DNA of 64,000 nt from Nocardioides donggukensis (GTDB lineage Bacteria > Actinomycetota > Actinomycetes > Propionibacteriales > Nocardioidaceae): contig NZ_JACYXZ010000003.1 in NCBI RefSeq assembly GCF_014842875.1, forward strand, positions 62,001-126,000, given 5' to 3'. Each line of letters starts with the position of its first letter. Within the stretch, counting starts at the first letter, position 1. The notes below the pieces were generated by a model. It did not search any database. It was not told the DNA's origin and saw nothing but the letters and a program-made list of their open reading frames with translations. Made by a program: the position numbers and the translations under genes. Below, piece after piece: positions 46,678-57,816 of this stretch.

Positions 46678-47160
46678 TCATCGCGCACCCGCCTCCGGCC
46701 GCTCGCGGAGGCCGCTGCCGGCCCGCTCCTCGGGCAGGTCGTAGGCCGGGAGGCGCAGCCGCACCGCGAGCACGATCTGGCTGGCCAGCCAGCCGAGGGT
46801 GCCGACGATCACGGCACCGGCCAGCCAGCGGCGGTCCAGCGTCGCGTCCAGCAGGCCGGAGGAGTCGAGGGTCACGAAGGCCACCGCCATCGCCGCCACC
46901 TGGAGCGTGTAGGTCAGGAGCGCCACCAGCAGCGAGGCCGCGGGGACCAGGCCGGCCACGAGGTGCACGGTGCCTGCTCCGAAGGCGAAGACCACGATCA
47001 CGAGCAGGACCCCGGTGAGGGCGCCGTACGCGGCGGGGGCACCGCCGGTGGCCGCGCCGACGAGCGTGACGACCAGGCCCACGAGGAAGGTGGCGACCGC
47101 GGCGCCGAGGAGCACGGACCCGCCCCGGAAGGGGCTGTGGTGCTGCGACTCGGTCGTCAT
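46678..47160 (-). CDS. Four-span membrane protein, AtpI-like
   Basis: A 160-residue protein with four spans (LLGAAVATFLVGLVVTLVGAA, YGALTGVLLVIVVFAFGAGTVHLVAG, ASLLVALLTYTLQVAAMAVAFVTL, WLAGAVIVGTLGWLASQIVLAVRL). The arrangement and place as first gene of the ATP synthase group fit AtpI. The start at 47160 (MTTESQHH) leaves a 50-base leader after the likely promoter; an upstream in-frame start at 47241 would overlap the promoter. C-terminal tail is acidic and Arg-rich. Confidence 0.8.
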   Translation of the reverse strand: MTTESQHHSPFRGGSVLLGAAVATFLVGLVVTLVGAATGGAPAAYGALTGVLLVIVVFAFGAGTVHLVAGLVPAASLLVALLTYTLQVAAMAVAFVTLDSSGLLDATLDRRWLAGAVIVGTLGWLASQIVLAVRLRLPAYDLPEERAGSGLRERPEAGAR

Positions 47161-47190
47161 GGCGGCGGCCGTTCTCTTCGGGGGAATCAG

Positions 47191-47225
47191 GCGCCTCTCG
47201 GCGCTTGTGAAAAGTAGCACAAAGT
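47191..47225 (-). promoter_or_regulatory. Promoter and leader hairpin of the ATP synthase operon
   Basis: On the minus strand a TACTTT box (about 47211-47216) follows TTGGCG by 19 bases. The expected leader starts with a short hairpin, GCGCC-TCTC-GGCGC (47191-47204). The first gene starts at 47160. Confidence 0.4.
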
Positions 47226-47248
47226 CCCGGCGGGTCGCCAACCGGTGC

Positions 47249-48385
47249 TCAGGCCGGCTCGACGGCCGGGTCGATCCCCCGGAACCGGGGCACCACGAAC
47301 GTCAGGACCACGGTCAGCACCAGCCACGCCACGAGCAGGCCCCACACCAGCGGACCGGAGTAGAGGCTCCCGAGGACGGTCCCGAAGCCGATGAGGCCGG
47401 CCCAGAGCCAGATGATCAGCACCGCCCGGCGGTGGGAGTGGCCGATCTCGAGCATCCGGTGGTGCAGGTGCTGCTTGTCGGGGTGGTAGAACATCTCGCC
47501 GCGCCGGGTCCGGCGCACGACCGCGAGGGTCAGGTCCGCGAACGGCACCACCAGGATCGACAGCGGCACGATGATCGGGAGCAGGGTGGGCAGCAGGCTG
47601 GCCCCGGACTCCCGTCCGCCCTGGGTGATGTCGGTGACCGCGAACTGGCCGGTCAGGGTGAGCGCCGAGGCGGCGAGCGCCAGCCCGAGCAGCATCGAGC
47701 CGCTGTCGCCCATGAACAGCCGGGCCGGGTAGAAGTTGTGCGGCAGGAAGCCGATGCAGGCGCCGCCCAGCGCCGCGGAGAGCAGGGCGCCGGTCACCGC
47801 CAGGGTGACCCCGTTCAGGGCGGCCAGCTGGTAGCAGAACACGAAGAACGCCACCGCCCCCACGCCGATCACGCCCGCGGCGAGGCCGTCCAGGCCGTCG
47901 ACGAAGTTGACCGCGTTCACGGTGGCGACCACGGTCAGCACCGTCAGCAGGGCCGCCTGCTCCTGCGGGAGCACGAAGAGCCCCTCGCCGGGGACCGGGA
48001 AGTAGCGGTACTGCACGTCGAACGCGATCAGGAACCCCGCGGCCAGCACCTGGCCGCCCAGCTTGGTGAGCGCGTCGAGCTCGAACAGGTCGTCGAGGAC
48101 CCCGACCAGGCAGATCAGGGCGGCCGCGACCAGCACCACGCCGGCGTCCCGGAACACGTTCGGCGCGCTGAGCGAGAGGAACGGGAGCTCGCGCGCCACG
48201 ACGTACGCCGCGACCAGGCCGCCGAGCATGGCCAGTCCACCGAAGTACGGGATCGGCACGACGTGCATGTCCCGGTCCCGGACCTGGGCCACCGCCCCGG
48301 TCCGCAGTGCCACCTCGCGGGCGATCACGGTCAGCAGGTAGGTCATGGACGCCGCGACCAGGAAGACCAGGAGGTACTCGCGCAC
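47249..48385 (-). CDS. wecA: WecA/TagO-type undecaprenyl-phosphate sugar-1-phosphate transferase
   Basis: A 378-residue protein with about ten spans transferring GlcNAc-1-P (or a related sugar) from UDP-sugar to undecaprenyl phosphate, the first step of teichoic acid, arabinogalactan-type linker or polysaccharide synthesis. Motifs: VRDRDMHVVPIPYFGGLAML, DDLFELD (Mg2+ Asp-Asp), NAVNFVDGLDGLAAGV, FMGDSGSMLLG and HLHHRML (the His-rich sugar-specificity loop). GTG 48385 has GAGGCAGA upstream. Ten bases downstream of tsaC in the same direction. Confidence 0.92.
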   Translation of the reverse strand: MREYLLVFLVAASMTYLLTVIAREVALRTGAVAQVRDRDMHVVPIPYFGGLAMLGGLVAAYVVARELPFLSLSAPNVFRDAGVVLVAAALICLVGVLDDLFELDALTKLGGQVLAAGFLIAFDVQYRYFPVPGEGLFVLPQEQAALLTVLTVVATVNAVNFVDGLDGLAAGVIGVGAVAFFVFCYQLAALNGVTLAVTGALLSAALGGACIGFLPHNFYPARLFMGDSGSMLLGLALAASALTLTGQFAVTDITQGGRESGASLLPTLLPIIVPLSILVVPFADLTLAVVRRTRRGEMFYHPDKQHLHHRMLEIGHSHRRAVLIIWLWAGLIGFGTVLGSLYSGPLVWGLLVAWLVLTVVLTFVVPRFRGIDPAVEPA

Positions 48386-48395
48386 GGGGTCTGCC

Positions 48396-49061
48396 TCAGC
48401 CCTCGTCCGTCAGCGTGGCCCCGAGCGGCTCGAGGACGGCGTTCAGCTCGGCCAGGCCCAGCGCGCCCGGGCGGAGCACCCGGCCCTGGCTGCCGGTGAC
48501 GTCGATGATCGTGGAGGGCACCTCGCCGGCGCTCGGGCCGGCGTCGACGATGGCCGTCACCGAGTCGCCGAGCATGGCGTCGGCCTGGTCGGCGTCGAGC
48601 GCGGCCGGGTGCCCGGTGAGGTTCGCCGAGCTGACCGCGAGCGGCCCGGTGCGCTCCAGCACCTCCAGCGTCACCGGGTGGTCCGGCATCCGCACGGCGA
48701 CCGTCCCGCGGGTGTCGCCGAGGTCCCACTGGAGCGAGCTCTGCTGCCGGCAGACCAGCGTCAGGGGGCCCGGCCAGAACCGCTCGACCAGGGCCCGGGC
48801 GTAGCCGGGCACACCGACCGCGAGCGCGTCCAGCGTGGTGGCGGCGCTGACCAGCACCGGTGGGGGCATGTCCCGCTCGCGCCCCTTGGCCGCCAGCAGA
48901 CGGCTGACCGCGTCCGGGTCGAACGCGTCGGCGGCCAGGCCGTAGACGGTGTCGGTCGGCAGCACCACCAGCTCACCGCGTCGGATGGCCAGCGCCGCGG
49001 CCTCGATGGCCCGCTCACGTGCCGGCTCGTCGTCGTCGCCGACCGGGTACCGCGTGCTCAC
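48396..49061 (-). CDS. tsaC: L-threonylcarbamoyladenylate synthase (Sua5/YwlC/TsaC)
   Basis: A 221-residue enzyme making threonylcarbamoyl-AMP for the t6A37 modification of ANN-decoding tRNAs. [39 protein letters not shown] (KxR active site), [18 protein letters not shown] and [11 protein letters not shown] are diagnostic. The form is the single YrdC domain one. GTG start. Located after prmC, as in most actinobacteria. Confidence 0.95.
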   Translation of the reverse strand: MSTRYPVGDDDEPARERAIEAAALAIRRGELVVLPTDTVYGLAADAFDPDAVSRLLAAKGRERDMPPPVLVSAATTLDALAVGVPGYARALVERFWPGPLTLVCRQQSSLQWDLGDTRGTVAVRMPDHPVTLEVLERTGPLAVSSANLTGHPAALDADQADAMLGDSVTAIVDAGPSAGEVPSTIIDVTGSQGRVLRPGALGLAELNAVLEPLGATLTDEG

Positions 49062-49122
49062 TCGCCTGCCACTCCTCTCGACACCGCTCGGGCTCCGCGT
49101 GCTCCCCGGGCTGGTTGGGCAC

Positions 49123-49983
49123 TCATCCTGCCAGTCTCGCCGTCAGGTAGCGGGGACGCCCGGCCAGGTCCGGGTGGTCGCGGACCTCGCACCAACGGCC
49201 GGTCGCGGTGAAGACGGCCGGAGCGCTCCGGCCCTGGGCGTCCGCGTGCTCGGCGCCGACCACTCCCCCGGGCCGCAGCAGCAGCGCGGCCCGGCGCTCG
49301 AGCGCCTGCAGCGCCCCCAGCCCGTCCGGGCCGGAGAACAGCGCCAGGTGCGGGTCGTGGTCCCGGGCCTCCGGCGCGACCGACTCCCACGCCTCGAGCG
49401 GGATGTACGGCGGGTTGCACACCACGACGTCCACCAGGCCACGGAGGTCCTCGAAGGCGTCGGCCATGTCCCCCAGCCTCAGGTCCACCCCGGTGCCGGC
49501 CAGGTTCCGCTCCGCCCACCGGTGCGCCCCCTCGTCCAGCTCGACCGCGTGGACGCGTGCCGTGGGCACCTCGTCGGCCACCGCCCGCGCGATCGCGCCG
49601 GAGCCGGTGCAGAGGTCGACCACGACCGGGGCCTCGAGGGCCGCGGCCTGCTCCACGGCCCAGCCGGCCAGCAGCTCGGTCTCGGGGCGCGGGACGAAGA
49701 CGCCAGGACCCACCGCGAGCTCGACGTGGCGGAAGCCGGCGCTGCCGGTCAGGTGCTGGAGCGGCTCCCGCGCGGCGCGCCGGGCGACCAGGTCCTCGAA
49801 GGTCGCCCGCTGCTCGGGGCCGACCACCTCGACGAGCGCGAGCCGGCCCGGCCGGACCCCCAGGACGTGGGCGAGCAGGAGCGCGGCGTCGTGCTCCGGC
49901 GAGGGGACCCCGGCGGCCCGCAGCCGACGGCCGGCCGCCGAGGCGAGGTCCCGGGGGCTGCCGGCGGCGACGGGACCGCTCAC
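49123..49983 (-). CDS. prmC: Peptide chain release factor N5-glutamine methyltransferase
   Basis: A 286-residue SAM-dependent methyltransferase that methylates the GGQ glutamine of release factor 1. It has an N-terminal helical recognition domain, [17 protein letters not shown], motif [17 protein letters not shown] and the catalytic NPPYIP. GTG at 49983 overlaps the prfA stop (GTGA), so methylase and substrate are coupled. Confidence 0.95.
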   Translation of the reverse strand: MSGPVAAGSPRDLASAAGRRLRAAGVPSPEHDAALLLAHVLGVRPGRLALVEVVGPEQRATFEDLVARRAAREPLQHLTGSAGFRHVELAVGPGVFVPRPETELLAGWAVEQAAALEAPVVVDLCTGSGAIARAVADEVPTARVHAVELDEGAHRWAERNLAGTGVDLRLGDMADAFEDLRGLVDVVVCNPPYIPLEAWESVAPEARDHDPHLALFSGPDGLGALQALERRAALLLRPGGVVGAEHADAQGRSAPAVFTATGRWCEVRDHPDLAGRPRYLTARLAG

Positions 49984-51056
49984 GTCTCGAGCTCCCCCAG
50001 CCGGGCGGCCAGGTCGGCCTCGACGCAGCTGGTGATGACCGCGTCCAGGTCGCCGCCGAGCACCGTGTCGAGGTTGTAGGCCTTGTATCCGGTGCGGTGG
50101 TCGGAGATCCGGTTCTCCGGGAAGTTGTAGGTGCGGATCCGCTCGGAGCGGTCCACGGTGCGGACCTGGCTGCGCCGGGCCTCGCTGGCCTCGGCGTCGG
50201 CCGCCTCCTCGGCGGCCGCCAGAAGCCGTGCGCGGAGGATGCGCATGGCCTGCTCGCGGTTCTGCAGCTGCGACTTCTCGTTCTGGCAGCTCACCACGAT
50301 CCCGGAGGGCAGGTGGGTGATCCGGACCGCGGAGTCGGTCGTGTTGACGCTCTGGCCGCCGGGCCCGCTGGACCGGAAGACGTCGATGCGCAGGTCGTTC
50401 TCGTCGAGGCTGACGTCGAGCGGCTCGGCCTCCGGCAGCACCAGCACCCCGGCGGCCGAGGTGTGCACGCGCCCCTGGGACTCGGTCACCGGCACCCGCT
50501 GCACGCGGTGCACGCCACCCTCGAACTTCAGCAGGGCGTACGGCGCCTCGCCGGGCAGCGGCGCGGCGCCACGGGCCTGCACGGCCAGCGTCACCGACTT
50601 GTAGCCGCCGAGGTCGGACTCGGTGGCGTCGAGGATCTCGGTCCGCCAGCCACGCCGCTCGGCCCACCGGGAGTACATCCGCAGCAGGTCGCCGGCGAAC
50701 AGCGCGGACTCCTCGCCGCCCTCGCCGGACTTCACCTCCAGCAGAGCGTCCTTGCTGTCGCTGGGCTCCCGGGGCACCAGCAGGTGTCGCAGGTGCTCGG
50801 CCGCGGCCTCGCGCCGCCGGGCCAGCTCGTCCGCCTCGTCGGCGAACGAGGCGTCCTCCGCGGCCAGCTCACGGGCGGCCCCGAGGTCCTCCCCGACCTC
50901 CTGCCACTCCCGCCAGGTGCGCACGATGGCCGCCAGCTCGGCGTACCGCTGGTTGAGCCGCTTCGCGAGCCGCTGGTCCGCATGGGTCTCCGGCGCCGCG
51001 AGTCGGGTCTCGAGCTCGGCATGCTCGGCGAGCAGTCCGTCCACTGCCTCGAACAC
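49980..51056 (-). CDS. prfA: Peptide chain release factor 1
   Basis: A 358-residue class I release factor for UAA and UAG. It shows the GGQ motif at 233-235 ([20 protein letters not shown]), an N-terminal helical domain, and [24 protein letters not shown] 51056 is preceded by AAGGAG eight bases upstream. Downstream of rpmE and its hairpin; upstream of prmC with four-base overlap. Confidence 0.97.
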   Translation of the reverse strand: MFEAVDGLLAEHAELETRLAAPETHADQRLAKRLNQRYAELAAIVRTWREWQEVGEDLGAARELAAEDASFADEADELARRREAAAEHLRHLLVPREPSDSKDALLEVKSGEGGEESALFAGDLLRMYSRWAERRGWRTEILDATESDLGGYKSVTLAVQARGAAPLPGEAPYALLKFEGGVHRVQRVPVTESQGRVHTSAAGVLVLPEAEPLDVSLDENDLRIDVFRSSGPGGQSVNTTDSAVRITHLPSGIVVSCQNEKSQLQNREQAMRILRARLLAAAEEAADAEASEARRSQVRTVDRSERIRTYNFPENRISDHRTGYKAYNLDTVLGGDLDAVITSCVEADLAARLGELET

Positions 51057-51130
51057 GGTGTGCTCCTTCGATGACCCGGCCTCCCGCCGGCCGGGGGCCG
51101 GGCGGGGTGCCGTGCGGGTGGGGACGAGAA

Positions 51131-51173
51131 GAGGCGCCGGCCCCGCAGGTCTCCCTGCGGTGGCCGGCGCCTC
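51131..51173 (-). terminator. Large hairpin between rpmE and prfA
   Basis: GAGGCGCCGGCC (51131-51142) pairs with GGCCGGCGCCTC (51162-51173), and inside it CCGCAG (51143-51148) pairs with CTGCGG (51155-51160). This 18-bp near-continuous stem starts eight bases after the rpmE stop. It should terminate or attenuate transcription into prfA. Confidence 0.75.
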
Positions 51174-51180
51174 GACGGAG

Positions 51181-51411
51181 CTACTTGCTGCTGTCCTGCT
51201 TCGCAGCCTTCTTGGCGTACCGGGCCTCGAAGCGGGCCACGCGGCCGCCGGTGTCGAGGATCTTCTGCTTGCCGGTGTAGAACGGGTGGCACTGCGAGCA
51301 GACGTCGGCGTGCATGGTGCCGGAGGTCGCGGTGCTGCGGGTGGTGAACTGCGCGCCACAGGTGCAGGTGACCTGGGTGTCGGTGTAGTTCGGGTGGATG
51401 TCCTTCTTCAT
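51181..51411 (-). CDS. rpmE: 50S ribosomal protein L31 (zinc-binding type)
   Basis: A 76-residue ribosomal protein. Four zinc ligands are present in VTCTCGAQ and [15 protein letters not shown], so this is the C+ form used when zinc is plentiful; a C- paralogue is expected elsewhere. MKKDIHPNY is the standard N-terminus, with GGAGAGGAC upstream of the ATG. The upstream gap 51412-51539 holds its promoter and a small GCACA-AG-TGTGC palindrome (51475-51486). Confidence 0.97.
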   Translation of the reverse strand: MKKDIHPNYTDTQVTCTCGAQFTTRSTATSGTMHADVCSQCHPFYTGKQKILDTGGRVARFEARYAKKAAKQDSSK

Positions 51412-51539
51412 GGTGTCCTCTCCTGGGTCGCCGGGTCGGTGCCGCGCGGTGCGGGACCGTGAACCGGAACCGGCGCACAAGTGTGCCACCTCCTGCAACC
51501 GCCGAGCGAATCAGGGCATTCCCCGGCGCCGACCGCCGC

Positions 51540-52799
51540 TCAGCCGGTGCCGGACCCGACCCGTGCGGGGCCCGGGCGCCGCACCACGGCGTACATCAGC
51601 GTCGCGGCCAGGCCGGACAGCGCCAGCATCACCACGGCCATCGGCGTGGCGCTCTGGCCCCCGAACGCGCCGACCAGCGGCGCCGCCGCCGCGCCTACCC
51701 CGAACTGGAGGCTGCCGAGCACGGCGGCGGCGGTGCCGGCCGACCCGGCGTACCGCTCGAGCGCGAGCGCGGGCGTGTTCGGCATCGACAGCCCGGCGGC
51801 CGACATCACCACCCCGAGCGGCACCAGGACGCCCACCAGGCCACCCAGGCCGGTCAGGCTGGTCACCAGCAGCAGCGCGGCGGCGGCGAAGGTGAGCAGG
51901 ATGCCGGAGGTGAGCACCTGGATCAGGGAGTAGCGGCGCAGCAGCACGGGGTTGAGCTGGGACCCGACCACGAAGCCGGCCGCGTTGACGCCGAAGACGA
52001 TCGCGAAGGTGCGCTCGGAGAGCCCGTAGCCCTCCTGGAGGACGAAGGAGGCGCCCGAGACGTAGGCGAACAGCGTCGCCATCATGGAGCCGCCGATGAG
52101 GGCCAGGGCGAGGAACCGGGCGTCCCGGAACAGCCCGCCGTACGCCGCGAGGCTGGCCCGGACCCGGGCCGGACGACGACGCTCCGGGGGCAGGGTCTCG
52201 TGCAGCGAGCGGGCGGCCAGCGTCGCGAGCAGCAGGGCGGCGAGGGCGAGGACGTCGAAGATCCGGCGCCAGCCGGTCCACTCCAGCACCAGCCCGCCGA
52301 GGGACGGCGCGATGATCGGCGCCAGCCCGATGACCAGGATCAGCCGGGCCATGAGCCGAGCCATGGCGACCCCGGCGAACCGGTCGCGGACCATCGCCAT
52401 CGCGGTCACCGACACCGACGCGCCGGCCAGCCCCTGGAGCACCCGCAGCACCGACAGCATCTCGATCGTGGAGGCCATCGAGCACAGGATCGAGGCGACG
52501 GCGTGGACCAGCAGGCCGACCAGCAGGGGGCGACGCCGTCCGAAGGCATCGGAGAGCGGGCCGATGACCAGCTGCCCCAGGGCGAGCCCGCAGAGCATCC
52601 CGGTCAGCGTCAGCTGCACCTGGGAGGGCGTCGCCGACAGGTCCTCGGCGATCCGGGGGAAGGCCGGGAGGTACATGTCGATCGAGAGCGGCCCGAGCGC
52701 GATGAGCGCGCCGAGCACGAGCACGAACCTGAGGTAGTCGCGGTCCCCCTGTCCTTCGGGCCCGGGGGCGCGTCGGTCGGCCGCCGGGTGGGTGCTCAC
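51540..52799 (-). CDS. MFS exporter, Bcr/CflA drug-resistance type
   Basis: A 419-residue, 12-span major facilitator. ALGPLSIDMYLPAFPRIAEDLSATPSQVQLTLTGMLCGLALGQLVIGPLSDAFGRRRPLL is the Bcr/CflA signature with the motif A loop GPLSDAFGRRRP; LRVLQGLAGASVSVTAMAMVRDRF is motif C-like. GTG at 52799 overlaps the stop of the GT2 gene. As last gene of the response-regulator cassette it might export a product of that system, or be a drug pump drawn into the operon. Confidence 0.9.
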   Translation of the reverse strand: MSTHPAADRRAPGPEGQGDRDYLRFVLVLGALIALGPLSIDMYLPAFPRIAEDLSATPSQVQLTLTGMLCGLALGQLVIGPLSDAFGRRRPLLVGLLVHAVASILCSMASTIEMLSVLRVLQGLAGASVSVTAMAMVRDRFAGVAMARLMARLILVIGLAPIIAPSLGGLVLEWTGWRRIFDVLALAALLLATLAARSLHETLPPERRRPARVRASLAAYGGLFRDARFLALALIGGSMMATLFAYVSGASFVLQEGYGLSERTFAIVFGVNAAGFVVGSQLNPVLLRRYSLIQVLTSGILLTFAAAALLLVTSLTGLGGLVGVLVPLGVVMSAAGLSMPNTPALALERYAGSAGTAAAVLGSLQFGVGAAAAPLVGAFGGQSATPMAVVMLALSGLAATLMYAVVRRPGPARVGSGTG

Positions 52800-54259
52800 G
52801 CGCCGTCCCCGAACCCGCGGCGCTTCATCTCGCCCCAGTCGTGCTGGCTGCGGCGCACCGCCTCGACCGCCCCACCCATCCGCCACCAGGCGTTGAGCTG
52901 CCGGTAGCCGAAGTTTTCCTCCACGGCCGCCCGGATCGCGCGCAGCAGGTCGCCCACCCCGCGGTACCGGCGGTAGGACATCTCCTCGGCCAGCAGCGCG
53001 ACCATCGTCAGCAGGAAGGAGTACAGGATCGAGGCGGAGAACAGCAGCACCACCAGGGTCGGGTCGACCAGGTCGGTGGAGAGGAACCCGAGGTCCTCGA
53101 GGCCGAGCAGCACCAGGACCACGAAGAAGTAGACCAGCCCGAAGATCTCCAGGAACGGCGCCAGCAGCTCGAAGACCACGAACCACGGCATGGTGACCAG
53201 GCCGACGAAGCCGTAGCGGCGTCGGAAGAGCATGTCCCGGTGCCGGGTGAGGATCTCGGCGAGCCCGCGGTGCCACCGGCGGCGCTGCTTGCGCAGGGTC
53301 GCCCGGTCCTCGGGAGCCTCGGTCCAGGCCACCGGCTCGGAGACGAACACGACCTTGCCGGCGCGGTCGCCGTCGCCCATCCACCGGTAGATCCGCACGA
53401 CCAGCTCGGCGTCCTCGCCGATGCAGTCGGTGGCCATTCCCCCGACCTCCACCAGGACGTCCTTGCGGAACAGGCCGAACGCGCCGGAGATGATCAGCAG
53501 GCCCCCGGTGGCCGACCAGCCCGCGCGACCGATCATGAAGGCCCGGAGGTACTCCACCACCTGCACCCGCGCCAGCCAGCGCCGAGGCATCCGGACGTTG
53601 GTGACCCGGCCCTGGGAGATCGTGGACCCGTTCGCCACCCGGACGACGCCCCCTGCGGCCACGACCTCCGTGGGCTCGTCGGCGAACGGACGCGACACGT
53701 GCAGCAGGGAGTCGGGGTCGAGGATCGAGTCCGCGTCGACCATGCAGACCAGCTCCTTGCGGGCCAGGTTGATCCCGGTGTTGAGCGCGTCGGCCTTGCC
53801 GCCGTTCTCCTTGGTCACCAGGACCAGGCTGTGCGAGCCGCGGCGCGAGAGCCAGGTGCCGGTCACCTCGCCCACGATCGGCACCAGGTCGTCGACGACC
53901 ATCGGGAGCCGGACCAGGTCGAAGGCCTCGATGAGCTTGGCGACCGTGTCGTCCTTCGAGCCGTCGTCGATCACGACGACTTCGAAGTCGGGATAGCGCA
54001 TCGCCATCATCGCCTGCACCGACCCGATGATCGTCTCGGACTCGTTGTAGGCCGGCATCAGCACCGAGATCCCCCGGGCGAGCGGCTCGCCGAAGGACTC
54101 GTCGTACGCCGCGAACTGGATCCGGCGCCGGTAGTTCACGAAGTCCACGACCGCGAGCACGGTGAGTGCGAGGAAGCTGGTGTTGATCAGCAGCGAGTAG
54201 GAGATGAAGAACCACCCCATCGCCTCGATCAGCCCCCGCAGCAGCTCCACGACGCTCAT
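52796..54259 (-). CDS. Membrane glycosyltransferase family 2 (PgaC/IcaA-like)
   Basis: A 487-residue processive-type GT2 enzyme. An N-terminal span (WFFISYSLLINTSFLALTVLAVVDFV) precedes the catalytic domain: SVLMPAYNESETIIGSV, VVVIDDGSKDDT, ENGGKADALNTGINLA, MVDADSIL (DxD), IGEDAELVVR (catalytic ED) and RKQRRRWHRG (Q/RxxRW). Three to four C-terminal spans follow (MPWFVVFELLAPFLEIFGLVYFFVVLVLLG, VVLLFSASILYSFLLTMVALLAEE). It probably polymerises and exports a beta-linked glycan. Coupled to the HEAT protein (ATGA) and to the MFS gene (GTGA). Confidence 0.92.
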   Translation of the reverse strand: MSVVELLRGLIEAMGWFFISYSLLINTSFLALTVLAVVDFVNYRRRIQFAAYDESFGEPLARGISVLMPAYNESETIIGSVQAMMAMRYPDFEVVVIDDGSKDDTVAKLIEAFDLVRLPMVVDDLVPIVGEVTGTWLSRRGSHSLVLVTKENGGKADALNTGINLARKELVCMVDADSILDPDSLLHVSRPFADEPTEVVAAGGVVRVANGSTISQGRVTNVRMPRRWLARVQVVEYLRAFMIGRAGWSATGGLLIISGAFGLFRKDVLVEVGGMATDCIGEDAELVVRIYRWMGDGDRAGKVVFVSEPVAWTEAPEDRATLRKQRRRWHRGLAEILTRHRDMLFRRRYGFVGLVTMPWFVVFELLAPFLEIFGLVYFFVVLVLLGLEDLGFLSTDLVDPTLVVLLFSASILYSFLLTMVALLAEEMSYRRYRGVGDLLRAIRAAVEENFGYRQLNAWWRMGGAVEAVRRSQHDWGEMKRRGFGDGA

Positions 54260-55302
54260 CGCAGCCCACCGCGCAGGCCCTGGACGGCGAGGGCCTCGGC
54301 GGCGTACGGCGAGGGGTTGCGACGCAGGGTCTCCCGCCCCGGGTCGCCGAGCGCGAGCAGGGCCGCGGCGATGGCCCGGCTGGTCAACCGGGAGGCCTCG
54401 GTCAGGGCACGGTCGAGCCCCTCCGCGGCGCGCGGGTCCCCGATGTCGCCCAGGGCCGCGGCGGCGGAGCGGCGGACCAGCTCCTCGGGCTCGTCGAGCG
54501 CCGCGGTGAGTCCGGGGATCGCCTGCGGGACGCCGATCCGGCCGAGGGCCTCGGCGGCCGCGGCCCGCAGGCCGGGTGCCTCGTCGCCCAACGCGTCGAG
54601 GAGCAGCGGCACGGCGGAGACGTCGCCGAGCAGGCCGAGCACGATCGCGGCGATCTCGGCGTGGCGGGCGTCCCGCCGCCCGCTCGGGACGGCGAGGACC
54701 TCGCGCAGCCGAGGGGCGCCGGCGGTGCCGATCCGCTCGAGGGCGCTGACCAGGTCCCGGGTCAGCCGGGTGTCGGAGCCGCAGGAGTCGAACAACGGTC
54801 CGACCGCCTCCGGGTCGGCGACGCTGCCGAGGGCGCGGACGGTCACCCGCCGCACGAGGAAGGAGTGGTCGCCGAGGCGGGGCAGGAGCGACGCCGTCGC
54901 ATCGGCCGGGTGCAGCGCCCCGAGCCGGTAGGCACCGCGACAGCGGCGCACCACCGAGCGGGAGGACAGCAGCTGCCGGGCCCGCTCCGCGGCACCCCGG
55001 GAGGAGAGCAGACCCACGAGCACCAGTCGGGACTCGCCCCGCACCTTCGGCAGCAGGGCGAAGATCTGCTCCTCGGTCGCCGGCCAGGCCGAGGGAGGCA
55101 GCGCGTCGAGACTGGCCTGCGCGGCGGCGGCCTCCTCGGGCTCGCCCATGATCAGCATCATCACCTGGTCGCGACGCTGGGCGTGCCGACGAGCCCGCCG
55201 ACGCTCCCTCAGGTCACTGGTGAAGCGCAGGAAGAGCAGGCCCACGATCAGGCCGACGGTGATCAGGCACAGCGACGCGACGAGGAGGGCCAGGCCATTC
55301 AC
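54256..55302 (-). CDS. Membrane-anchored HEAT-repeat protein
   Basis: A 348-residue protein with an N-terminal span (GLALLVASLCLITVGLIVGLLFLRF), a basic juxtamembrane stretch (RERRRARRHAQRRDQ) and then helical HEAT/PBS-lyase-type repeats over about 95-330: SFLVRRVTVRALGSVADPEAVGPL, APGLRAAAAEALGRIGVPQAIPGL and ELVRRSAAAALGDIGDPRAAEGL are clear units. It is a cytoplasmic scaffold at the membrane, suited to link the response regulator to the glycosyltransferase. GTG start overlaps the regulator's stop. Confidence 0.88.
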   Translation of the reverse strand: MNGLALLVASLCLITVGLIVGLLFLRFTSDLRERRRARRHAQRRDQVMMLIMGEPEEAAAAQASLDALPPSAWPATEEQIFALLPKVRGESRLVLVGLLSSRGAAERARQLLSSRSVVRRCRGAYRLGALHPADATASLLPRLGDHSFLVRRVTVRALGSVADPEAVGPLFDSCGSDTRLTRDLVSALERIGTAGAPRLREVLAVPSGRRDARHAEIAAIVLGLLGDVSAVPLLLDALGDEAPGLRAAAAEALGRIGVPQAIPGLTAALDEPEELVRRSAAAALGDIGDPRAAEGLDRALTEASRLTSRAIAAALLALGDPGRETLRRNPSPYAAEALAVQGLRGGLR

Positions 55303-55673
55303 GCACCACTCCGAGCCAGCACCGCGGTGACCCTGGATGCCAGCTCGCGCGGCGAGAACGGCTTGGTGATGTAGTCGTCGACCCCGGTGGCGAAGCCCTG
55401 CTCGATGTCCGCCTCCTGGGCCCGGGCGGTCAGCAGGATGATCGGCAGCGTCGCCGTCCCCGGATCGGCACGCAGCGCACGCGCGGCGTCCAGCCCACTC
55501 ATACCCGGCATCATCACGTCGAGGAGCACCAGGGCCGGCCGTTCCGCCTGACAGGCGGAGACTGCTGCGGCACCGTCCGAGACCGCCGTGACCTCGTGCC
55601 CGGACTGGCGGAGCTTGAAGACCACCAGCTCCCGGATGTCCTCGTCGTCATCAGCGACAACGATGTTGACCAT
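55299..55673 (-). CDS. Stand-alone response regulator (REC only)
   Basis: A 124-residue receiver domain with no output domain. All switch residues are in place: Asp8/Asp9 (acidic pair), Asp52 (phospho-acceptor in LLDVMMPG), Thr82, Lys104 (YITKPFS). It must act through protein contact. TACACT six bases before the ATG marks a leaderless promoter for the cassette. No histidine kinase gene is in view, so the signal source lies elsewhere. It overlaps the HEAT gene by four bases. Confidence 0.92.
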   Translation of the reverse strand: MVNIVVADDDEDIRELVVFKLRQSGHEVTAVSDGAAAVSACQAERPALVLLDVMMPGMSGLDAARALRADPGTATLPIILLTARAQEADIEQGFATGVDDYITKPFSPRELASRVTAVLARSGA

Positions 55674-55679
55674 GGCCGG

Positions 55680-55685
55680 AGTGTA
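55680..55685 (-). promoter_or_regulatory. -10 box of leaderless promoter for the response regulator cassette
   Basis: TACACT on the minus strand, six bases before ATG 55673, in the 21-base gap after the rho stop. Confidence 0.55.
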
Positions 55686-55694
55686 CCCGGGACC

Positions 55695-57596
<1,902 letters not shown>

Positions 57597-57775
57597 GTGA
57601 GGTCCTTCCCACGTATCAGCGCCGATCCGGCTTGCCGGCCGGCGGCGGCTTCGTGTGTGCCCCGGCGCCCGGTCGTCACGGCCCAGTGGCCCGACCCGGT
57701 CGCGGAGATGGAGGGGTGCACCAGTCGGGGCGGACCCCTCGTCGGTGCGAACGCCAACGAACGTGGCGCCCGCTC

Positions 57776-57781
57776 AGCCTA
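57776..57781 (-). promoter_or_regulatory. -10 box for rho with long 5' leader
   Basis: TAGGCT on the minus strand gives a start near 57768 and a leader of about 170 bases before the GTG at 57596. A TGTCAC lies 19 bases upstream of the box. The long leader would allow Rho autoregulation, as known in other bacteria. Confidence 0.45.
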
Positions 57782-57816
57782 ACACCCGGCCGACCCGGAT
57801 GTGACACAACCGACGC

